Positions 33,163 through 39,935 of a stretch of DNA of 64,000 bases are shown piece after piece. The notes below the pieces were generated by a model. The model saw nothing but the letters and a program-made list of their open reading frames with translations. It had not been told where the DNA came from and made no database searches. The DNA lies in assembly GCA_023382455.1 (NCBI GenBank), contig JAHDVX010000002.1, positions 1-64,000 of the forward strand, read 5' to 3'. Positions within the stretch are counted from its first letter, which is position 1, and each line of letters begins with the position of its first letter. Source of the DNA: Flavobacteriales bacterium (lineage in GTDB: Bacteria > Bacteroidota > Bacteroidia > Flavobacteriales_F > PHOS-HE28). The translations under genes were made by a program, and so were the position numbers.

Positions 33163-35733
33163 ATGTCCCCAATTCCTCGCATTTCCTGTTCCGGAACAGG
33201 CCTCTCGGGCCGGTGTGGCGAAGGTACCGCCCGTCCGGAGCGGGCCCTGGGCGGATGGCGTTCCATTTTCCTCACGGTGTTGTCAGTAACCGCACTGGCG
33301 GCCACCAAGGCCCAATCGCTGAAGGATGCCGTGAAGTATGATGCCCGGGACAGCATGACGTTCGACATGGCCCTGCAAACCGTGTACCTTTTCGGTGGTG
33401 CCACGGTGAAGTACCAGGATGTGGAACTCACCGCCGACCGCATCGTGCTGGACATGGCCCGGGAGGAAGTGCAGGCCTACGGCACCACCGACAGCAGCGG
33501 GAAGCCCGTGGGCCTGCCGCTCTTCAAGCAGGACGGCAAGGAGGTGGCCGCCGAAAGCATCCGGTACAATTTCAAGACGAAGGAGGGCATGATCACGGAG
33601 GTGCGCACCACCGAGAGCCAGCTCATCGCCCTGGCCCACCTGAGCAAGCGCCACGCCAACGGGGAGGTCCACAGCCTGGGCGGAAGCCTCACCACCTGCG
33701 ACCGGCCCCACCCACACTACCGCTTTGCCGTGGCCCGCATGATGGTGATCCCCGAGGACAAGATCATCATGGGCCCGGCCATCATGAAGATCGGCAGGGT
33801 GCCCACCCCGCTGGTGGCGCCCTTCGGCTTCTTCCCCAACCACAAGAACCGCGGCGCCGCCGGCCTGCTCATCCCCACCTGGGGCACCTCCGACCAGTTC
33901 GGCCTCTTCCTGCTCAACGGCGGCTACTACTTCCCCTTGGGCGACCACCTGGACGAGCAGCTCACCGCCGACATCTACAGCAAGGGCAGCTGGGGCCTGC
34001 GCTCCGTCACCCGCTACAGGCAGCGCTACCGGTCCAGCGGCAACCTCGACCTGCAATTCACCAGCAAGCGCAACAGCCTGCCCGAGTACCCCGACTTCAG
34101 CGAGCAGCGCACATTCTTCATCCGTTGGAACCATGCCGTGGACCCCAAGGCCAGCCTCACCGACCGCTTCAATGCCAGCGTGAACCTGGGCAGCAGCCAG
34201 AACTTCACCAACAACTTCAACAGCAGCACCAACGATTACCTGAGCAACACCTTCCAGAGCAACATCACCTGGAGCCACCTCTGGACCGGCAAGCCGTACA
34301 GCCTCAGCGTTTCCGCACGGCACAGCCAGAACACCCTCAACCGGAGCTTCGACGTCACCCTGCCCTCGGTGAATTTCATCGTGCAGCGCTTCTTCCCCGG
34401 CACCCTGCTCCGCGGGGAGGCCCCCACGGCCGGCCGGAAATGGTATGAGCAGATCGGCATCACCTGGAACTCCACCTTCGATAACCGGCTCTCCACCACC
34501 GAGGACCAGCTCTCCATCGGCAACCTGCCCCGCCTGATGGACCGCGTGCGCAACGGCGTGCGCCACACCGCCGCCGTGAGCACCTCCATCAAGACCCGCG
34601 CCTTCACCGTCAATCCGCAGCTCAACATCACCGACCGCACCTACTTCCAGGCGCTGGAAAAGACCTACTTCCCCGGCAACGACTCCCTGGCCACCGATAC
34701 CGTGGCCGGCCTGCACAACCTCTTCGACTGGAACATCGGCGCCACCGCCACCAGCAAGCTCTATGGCATGTACGCCTTCCACAAGGGCCGGCTCAAGGCC
34801 ATACGGCACGTGATCACCCCTTCGGCCGCCATCACCTACCTGCCCGGCAACGACACACGCGTGTTCGGCCCCTACGGGTCCGGCGGGGCGTACGGCAGCT
34901 ACGCGCCCTACGAACTCGGCATCTACGGCCAGCCGGCGCCCAATGCCAGCGGCCTGGTCACGCTCGGCCTGGTGCAAAGCGTGGAGGGCAAGCTCCTTTC
35001 CCGAAAGACCGATGACAAGGGCGAGCCCCTGACCTCCAAGGTGAAATTCCTGGACTACCTCGGCATCAACGCCAACTATGACCTGCTGAAGGATTCGATC
35101 AACTGGTCGCCCGTGAGCGTGGCCGCACGCACTCGCCTGCTGGACCTGCTGGACCTGAACCTGGCCAGCAACTGGGACCCCTACGCCACCGACAGCCTGG
35201 GGCGCAACATCCAGCTGGCCACGCACCGGCTGGACGGCAGCCTGGCCCACCTGCGCAGCGCCACGGCGTCCCTGGGCTTCGAGCTGCAAAGCAAGCGCTA
35301 CGGCACGGCCAACACCTCCTCCGGCGGGCAGCAGGTGGTGGCCGAGGCCGACCCGGGCAAAGGGGCCCGCATCAACTTCAGCATCCCTTGGCACCTGCGC
35401 GTGAACTACAGCTGGAGCATGGCCCGCAACTACAAGCAGCGCGAATTCACCGAGCAGCAGACGCAAAGCGTGCTCTTCAGCGGCGACCTCAACATCCTCA
35501 AGTACTGGAAGCTCGGCTTCAGCAGCGGCTACGACATGGAGGCCCGGGAATGGACGCCCACCTCGCTCAACCTCTACTGGGACCTGCATTGCTGGGAGTT
35601 CAACATGAACGTGATCCCCCTGGGCATCCGCAAGAGCTTCACCTTCCGCATCAACGTGAAGGCCAGCGTGCTGCACGACCTGAAGTACGAGCTGCGCAAA
35701 CCCTTCGGGAACAAGAATGAACTGCTGTATTGA
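33163..35733 (+). CDS. lptD: LPS-assembly outer-membrane protein LptD
   Basis: 856 aa. From ATG 33163 a long n-region leads into a signal peptide (SIFLTVLSVTALAATKAQ). Residues about 60-200 form an OstA/LptA-like beta-jellyroll (FDMALQTVYLFGGATVKYQDVELTADRIVLDMAREEVQAYG). The rest is a large beta-barrel rich in aromatic strand ends (PLGDHLDEQLTADIYSKGSWGLRSVTRYRQRYRSSGNLDLQF) and ends in WEFNMNVIPLGIRKSFTFRINVKAS. It inserts LPS into the outer membrane with LptE; Bacteroidota LptD proteins have this extended form. The start on minus-strand amidase DNA overlaps only if the longer amidase start is used. The last 129 bp are duplicated at 39626-39754. Confidence 0.9.
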   Translation: MSPIPRISCSGTGLSGRCGEGTARPERALGGWRSIFLTVLSVTALAATKAQSLKDAVKYDARDSMTFDMALQTVYLFGGATVKYQDVELTADRIVLDMAREEVQAYGTTDSSGKPVGLPLFKQDGKEVAAESIRYNFKTKEGMITEVRTTESQLIALAHLSKRHANGEVHSLGGSLTTCDRPHPHYRFAVARMMVIPEDKIIMGPAIMKIGRVPTPLVAPFGFFPNHKNRGAAGLLIPTWGTSDQFGLFLLNGGYYFPLGDHLDEQLTADIYSKGSWGLRSVTRYRQRYRSSGNLDLQFTSKRNSLPEYPDFSEQRTFFIRWNHAVDPKASLTDRFNASVNLGSSQNFTNNFNSSTNDYLSNTFQSNITWSHLWTGKPYSLSVSARHSQNTLNRSFDVTLPSVNFIVQRFFPGTLLRGEAPTAGRKWYEQIGITWNSTFDNRLSTTEDQLSIGNLPRLMDRVRNGVRHTAAVSTSIKTRAFTVNPQLNITDRTYFQALEKTYFPGNDSLATDTVAGLHNLFDWNIGATATSKLYGMYAFHKGRLKAIRHVITPSAAITYLPGNDTRVFGPYGSGGAYGSYAPYELGIYGQPAPNASGLVTLGLVQSVEGKLLSRKTDDKGEPLTSKVKFLDYLGINANYDLLKDSINWSPVSVAARTRLLDLLDLNLASNWDPYATDSLGRNIQLATHRLDGSLAHLRSATASLGFELQSKRYGTANTSSGGQQVVAEADPGKGARINFSIPWHLRVNYSWSMARNYKQREFTEQQTQSVLFSGDLNILKYWKLGFSSGYDMEAREWTPTSLNLYWDLHCWEFNMNVIPLGIRKSFTFRINVKASVLHDLKYELRKPFGNKNELLY

Positions 35734-35746
35734 TGGGCAAGAACGA

Positions 35747-35772
35747 GAGGGCCTCCCGCATGGAAGGCCCTC
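35747..35772. terminator. Hairpin between convergent lptD and S74-protein genes
   Basis: GAGGGCCT and AGGCCCTC form an 8-bp stem with a 10-base loop, 14 bp after the lptD stop. No T-run follows, so it may terminate weakly or act as an mRNA 3' end stabiliser. Confidence 0.45.
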
Positions 35773-35796
35773 CATAGGTTCAAGGCCACGAACCGA

Positions 35797-37983
35797 TCAC
35801 CTCACCTTCACGGCCCGCTTCACCACCACCTGGCCGTCCAGCGTGTAGGTGCAGAAGTAGGTGCCAGCGGCCAGCTTGGTGGTGTTCCACGGGTAGCTGT
35901 ACGCGCCGGGTTCAGCTTGTTCCTCGCGCAACGTGCCCAAGGGTTTGCCATCGCTGGTGCTCACGGACAAGCTCACCCTGCCGGCCTGTGGCACGTAGTA
36001 CTCCAGCGTGGTGATGTCCGCCACGGGGTTCGGAATGATGAGCAGACGCTGTTCCTGGAGGTCGCCAGCGGGATCATCCGGTTCCACCTTGTAGCCTTGC
36101 GGGGCCGTGCCTTGGTCCGAGGCGCAGCATTGGGCCAGTTGGGCCTCAAGGGAGGAGATACGGGCAGTCTGTTCCTGGAAGGCTGCCACGAGGAACGGGA
36201 TGATGGTGGATTGATTGATGACCAGGGTTGGCAAAGCTGGTTGCACCTCGCTCCCGGTGGAATCCAACACGGCATGTATTGTTACGGATCTTACGGCTTC
36301 GGGAATGACCTGCCGCAGTTCTTGGGCGATAAATCCGTACTGCTCCCCGGTGGGCAAGCCCAGCTGCGGGTATTGATCCGTGAGGTAATCGAAGGATTTC
36401 GGTTCCAGTTGCCCGATCACCGCCGACGCATTCGTCAAATCCTCTATGTTCTCCTTGAGGTTCACGTCGGAGCTCTGCCAGACACCACCGGGTATCACGC
36501 CCGTGCCATTGACCATGACGTCACCCTCGAACCACCCCGCCCAATCGGTCGATGGTTCACTGCCCGCCGTCATTCCGATCACACCGTAATTGCCAGCAGG
36601 AATGTAGATCGAGGCGGAATCAATGCCGTGATACCCGACCACTCCCGCATTCACATTTGCACGCCCATAGGACCGGCCTGCCACGCCAATACTGCGCACG
36701 TCCCCGTCCCTTGACAATCCCTGAACGCCATGTGAATATTGTGCACTGTCATTGGACGCAAAGAACCCCGCGTATGCCGTGTAGGTCGCTCCATTGGTAA
36801 AACACATGACACCGCGCGTCCGATAGACCGGGGCATTCTCCACATGGGCCAGGAACCCGATCTTCTCCAAGTAGGTACCGCTCCCTTCCACCGATGCCTG
36901 ATATCCGATCTCCCGATCGCTCCCTCCGGTCGTCCGCACTTTCACCCCTCTGAGCACCCCGGTCGGCATGGTGGCTTCCACTGCTTGGGCCGTGGGGAAA
37001 TTGGCGGAGGTCAAATTGAATTTCGCGGATGCGGCAGCAGCCCCCAAGTCCACCCCGATCCCCACGGCATCCCCAATATCCGGGCAATCCGGGTCGGCCG
37101 GGCCGAACGCGGTGGATACGTTGTTCTGCGTGGTCGGGTTCAAGGTCCAATCGCAGTTCAACGGTGGTTGGGGCAGGTAGCGCCACCGAACCACGCCTTT
37201 TGTGCTGCCCGGCGTATCCTCCACCACCAGGAACTTGGTCAGTGCCGGTGCTTCCGGCTCATTGGGAAGTTGCCGGATCCGCAGTCTTCCATTCAACAGG
37301 TCCAGGCGCTGGTTGGGGTTCACCCCGGCCGTTTTCCAATCCCCCAGTCCGAAGAACGATTGGTTGCCCGAGGCGGCCGCAAGGAATCGCGCCGCTTCCA
37401 GCCCATCGGTGCTAGCCGCCGTGTCTGATCCGTTACTGGGACCAACGAAGATGATCCTGAGCGCATCCGGGCCTGTATCACCGATATTGTTGTCGCTCCA
37501 GGAAAGCACGGTGGAGGTGGATGCGCCACCTTCATATTTCAGGCCGAAGTAGCACTGGTCACTGGATTGGGTGATCAGCATCCCCGCCCGCATCCAAGGA
37601 CGGTAGGCGAACCAACTATACCCGTTATCATCCAAATGCAACATACTATACGGCCGTTTGATCCCGTAGAGAACGCTGTTATTGAACCTGCCAACCCCCA
37701 GGAATCCGCTATGGTCCAAGCCCGAATACCCGTTCACGGTCTGGTTCAACAACGACTCGTTCAGGAGCATCCGCCGCGTGCTGTCCGTGTACCACTCGAT
37801 CGGCTGGTTCAGATCATGCCGAACCCGCAGCGGGAAGTTGTTGGCCCCGTTGTTATTCCAACCTAGAAAATCGGTACCAGCACCAGCAACATTACCAGGC
37901 GTGGTGGATTGCCCGACCATTTCACCACACGTCAACGACAGCGCACCCATGATCAGGTGCTTCAAAGAAACTTTCGTTCTCAT
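35797..37983 (-). CDS. T9SS-exported protein with S74 (endosialidase-type) intramolecular chaperone
   Basis: 728 aa. Signal peptide (HLIMGALSLTCGEMVGQ) and a tail-fibre-like beta region rich in Gly, Asn and Thr. Then SSDVNLKENIEDLTNASAVIGQLEPKSFDYL ... LPTGEQYGFIAQELRQVIPEAV (about 510-575), the Peptidase_S74 chaperone seen in phage tail spikes and Bacteroidota fibres. After it a coiled coil (QEQTARISSLEAQLAQ) and a T9SS type A sorting end (IIPNPVADITTLEYYV ... AGTYFCTYTLDGQVVVKRAVKVR). Usually S74 cleaves itself off; here the sorting domain lies after it, so cleavage would release the anchor part. It is one of two cargo genes behind lptD. Confidence 0.88.
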   Translation of the reverse strand: MRTKVSLKHLIMGALSLTCGEMVGQSTTPGNVAGAGTDFLGWNNNGANNFPLRVRHDLNQPIEWYTDSTRRMLLNESLLNQTVNGYSGLDHSGFLGVGRFNNSVLYGIKRPYSMLHLDDNGYSWFAYRPWMRAGMLITQSSDQCYFGLKYEGGASTSTVLSWSDNNIGDTGPDALRIIFVGPSNGSDTAASTDGLEAARFLAAASGNQSFFGLGDWKTAGVNPNQRLDLLNGRLRIRQLPNEPEAPALTKFLVVEDTPGSTKGVVRWRYLPQPPLNCDWTLNPTTQNNVSTAFGPADPDCPDIGDAVGIGVDLGAAAASAKFNLTSANFPTAQAVEATMPTGVLRGVKVRTTGGSDREIGYQASVEGSGTYLEKIGFLAHVENAPVYRTRGVMCFTNGATYTAYAGFFASNDSAQYSHGVQGLSRDGDVRSIGVAGRSYGRANVNAGVVGYHGIDSASIYIPAGNYGVIGMTAGSEPSTDWAGWFEGDVMVNGTGVIPGGVWQSSDVNLKENIEDLTNASAVIGQLEPKSFDYLTDQYPQLGLPTGEQYGFIAQELRQVIPEAVRSVTIHAVLDSTGSEVQPALPTLVINQSTIIPFLVAAFQEQTARISSLEAQLAQCCASDQGTAPQGYKVEPDDPAGDLQEQRLLIIPNPVADITTLEYYVPQAGRVSLSVSTSDGKPLGTLREEQAEPGAYSYPWNTTKLAAGTYFCTYTLDGQVVVKRAVKVR

Positions 37984-38029
37984 GTCCTCTTGTGTTAGAA
38001 GTACACCACCAGGACCGGAACGATGCCCG

Positions 38030-39043
38030 CTATTCGACCAATACGAACGTGTGCGTTTTCAACCTCCCACGTTGCTCCAAGCGTAGCACGTATGCACCTC
38101 GCGCCCAGGAACCCACATCCAGCACCCAGTGCTCGCTGGTAATCCGGCCCTGCCACAGCAACCGACCAACAGCATCCATCACCTGGGCCTCCGCGCCTTC
38201 ACGCTGGCTCACCACCACCTGGTCCCGGGCCGGATTGGGGAACAGCACTGAGGCGATCGCCTGGCCCTCGCCCACATCCTGCCCAAAGGCACAACCTTCA
38301 GGGTTGGTGGTCACACATACAGCATCCACCAAAGTGTACGCCCGAGGTAACCAATACCAAGGCACACCCTCTGGCGAGAATTGCAGCGTATCCGTCAACG
38401 CATTGCTGAAGAATTGTCCGATCATCACGTACTGGTAGGCACTGTCCGCCAAGAAGCTGCCGCTCACCAAGGTCCAGCCAACCGTATCGCTCAGGATCTG
38501 CGGATAGAGGATGTGCGCATGGTTGGGTGGCAAGGGGTAGGGATCGGGATCGTTCCATGCAGGCATGGGTATGGTGGAGAAGCGCATGCCCACCTTGTCG
38601 TTGGCCAGCCAATGCTGCGGATAGGTATGGTTACCCCCGAATGCCGCATTCGCCCGAAAGCTGCAGTAGTAGGTCTGGCCCACCACCAGGGGTTCCAGTA
38701 AAGGTGCCAAGATCCATTCTCGATACTCCGTTTGGCCATTCTGCAAGTAGGTGTACACACCCGCACACGAGGTCCCTTCGAACGGCTCCTGATAGGTGAA
38801 GAAATTCATAGGCAGGCCTCGAAAATCGCCGTATGGCAAACAGCTCCGCAGATGATCCGGGCTGCCATTGACGCTGTACCAATCGTGAATTCCTACGAAG
38901 GGAGGCAGTTGATCGGAGCAACTATCCGCTTCCTCGAACCCCGGGTTGGGCACCAAATTCTGCGCTTCGCAGCGGAGGTTGGCAACAAACCCCAGGCAGC
39001 CGAGCAGCAGGCCAAGGCCCGCGCCCAGCCACCGGAGGTTCAT
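38030..39043 (-). CDS. Secreted jelly-roll-like protein with T9SS type A sorting domain
   Basis: 337 aa from ATG 39043 (MNLRWLGAGLGLLLGCLGFVANLRCEAQ signal). NLVPNPGFEEADSCSDQLPPFVGIHDWYSV begins a jelly-roll of the kind found in Bacteroidota extracellular proteins, with YLQNGQTEYREWILAPLLEPLVVGQTYYCSFRA and GWTLVSGSFLADSAYQYVMIGQFF strands. The sorting domain is SVLFPNPARDQVVV ... AQVMDAVGRLLWQG ... RGAYVLRLE. The same N-terminal layout (NMVPNGSFEE...) occurs in the OmpA-family protein at 54940. 46 bp separate it from the S74 gene on the same strand. Function unknown; probable carbohydrate or protein binding. Confidence 0.85.
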   Translation of the reverse strand: MNLRWLGAGLGLLLGCLGFVANLRCEAQNLVPNPGFEEADSCSDQLPPFVGIHDWYSVNGSPDHLRSCLPYGDFRGLPMNFFTYQEPFEGTSCAGVYTYLQNGQTEYREWILAPLLEPLVVGQTYYCSFRANAAFGGNHTYPQHWLANDKVGMRFSTIPMPAWNDPDPYPLPPNHAHILYPQILSDTVGWTLVSGSFLADSAYQYVMIGQFFSNALTDTLQFSPEGVPWYWLPRAYTLVDAVCVTTNPEGCAFGQDVGEGQAIASVLFPNPARDQVVVSQREGAEAQVMDAVGRLLWQGRITSEHWVLDVGSWARGAYVLRLEQRGRLKTHTFVLVE

Positions 39044-39286
39044 TGTGCGGGAGGTCATCGTTCGTTCGTATTGGCCGGAGCACCCTTCAGCAAGCTCAGG
39101 GTGGCATCGTTCCGGTCCATGAAAATACGATGCACCGTGCGATCAGCACGCATGCATGTCTTCCCTTGCGGCGGCCGGGAGGGGCCGTTCGCCATGCGGC
39201 GAACACCGTGCGCCAAGGCACGCGGCACCTATGCCTCAAAGGGTGGTGCGGTATCCATGGGCTGGAGTGTTGGAAGGTGGCATAAC

Positions 39287-39322
39287 AAAAAAGCCGGTGG
39301 GGCACATTTGCACCCTACCGGC
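39287..39322 (-). terminator. Rho-independent terminator on the minus strand without an upstream gene
   Basis: Read on the minus strand, GCCGGTAGGG pairs with CCCCACCGGC (one G-T pair) and is followed directly by TTTTTTG. No minus-strand gene ends to its right within 39323-39935, so it is orphaned or belongs to an unrecognised small RNA. Confidence 0.55.
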
Positions 39323-39351
39323 AGAACTACCTTGCCTGACTGTACCTTTAA

Positions 39352-39391
39352 CTGCGCCCCTGCGCCCCTGCGCCCCTGCGCCCCTGCGCCC
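39352..39391. repeat. Five tandem CTGCGCCC units
   Basis: Exact 8-bp unit repeated five times, then a partial TGCG. Spacer-free, so not a CRISPR array. It lies just after TGTACCTTTAACTG, which is promoter-like on the plus strand. Confidence 0.7.
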
Positions 39392-39592
39392 TGCGTTCAG
39401 CGGGCAGCTTCATGTCAACGGCGCTACGCGGTTCCATCGTGTCGAATATAGGGAAGAGAATGAATGCTCATGAAGGGATCGAAAATTCCGTGAGGGAGGC
39501 AATGCGTCATCAAGTGGGCTGGTCACACACTGGCGAGCCGCCACTATTGAAAGCCCTCACCATCGCAAGTGTTCCCGCCAGACCCCTGATTC

Positions 39593-39617
39593 CACCATCC
39601 CGACGGGACTAATGGTG
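39593..39617. repeat. Nested palindrome CACCAT-CCCG-A-CGGG-N4-ATGGTG
   Basis: Outer arms CACCAT/ATGGTG (6 bp) and inner arms TCCCG/CGGGA (5 bp). It ends eight bases before the start of the displaced lptD tail, so it marks the right boundary of the insert. Confidence 0.55.
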
Positions 39618-39625
39618 AGATTAGC

Positions 39626-39754
39626 ATGAACGTGATCCCCCTGGGCATCCGAAAGAGCTTCACCTTCCGCATCAACGTGAAGGCCAGCGTGCTGCACGAC
39701 CTGAAGTACGAGTTGCGCAAACCCTTCGGGAACAACAACGAGCTGCTGTATTGA
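39626..39754 (+). pseudogene. Displaced 3' end of lptD (last 43 codons)
   Basis: Five substitutions in 129 bp against 35605-35733, starting at the same internal ATG (MNVIPLGIRKSFTF) and ending at the same TGA. Outside these limits the sequences are unrelated on both sides. It has no upstream reading frame, signal peptide or promoter. Confidence 0.93.
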
Positions 39755-39935
39755 GATCCTGCCCGGTTGGCTTGCCCCGCTCACCAGGCGCGTAGCCCGC
39801 GAGCACCGGCCATCCTGTGCCTTTGCATGCCCTGGGAGCACCGTTCCCCGTTCCGCACCCTGCCCAAGTATCTTTTCGGGGCTCCGCTTTCATCCTCTTC
39901 TAAATTAGCGCCCCCTCGCAAGGAAGACCATCTCC

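Larger units (their letters stand above)
39044..39625. other. Gene-free region with repeats and an orphan terminator
   Basis: No plausible gene in 582 bp; small ORFs here have no family character or biased codon use. Contents: CTTCAGCAAGCTCAGGGTGGCATCG near 39085-39110, a relative of the TTCGACAAGCTCAGG-type dispersed repeat of Bacteroidota; a GTTCGCC-ATGC-GGCGAAC hairpin near 39190; a minus-strand terminator; an 8-bp tandem array; and a nested palindrome next to the displaced lptD end. It is the right side of the insert that follows lptD. Confidence 0.6.

Noticed and set aside
39352-39391. Repeats considered as a CRISPR array
   Set aside because: The 8-bp units are directly adjacent with no spacers and no cas genes nearby; simple tandem repeat.
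39043-39612. Small plus-strand ORFs behind the lptD insert
   Set aside because: They run across tandem repeats and hairpins and show no family character, signal peptide or start context.
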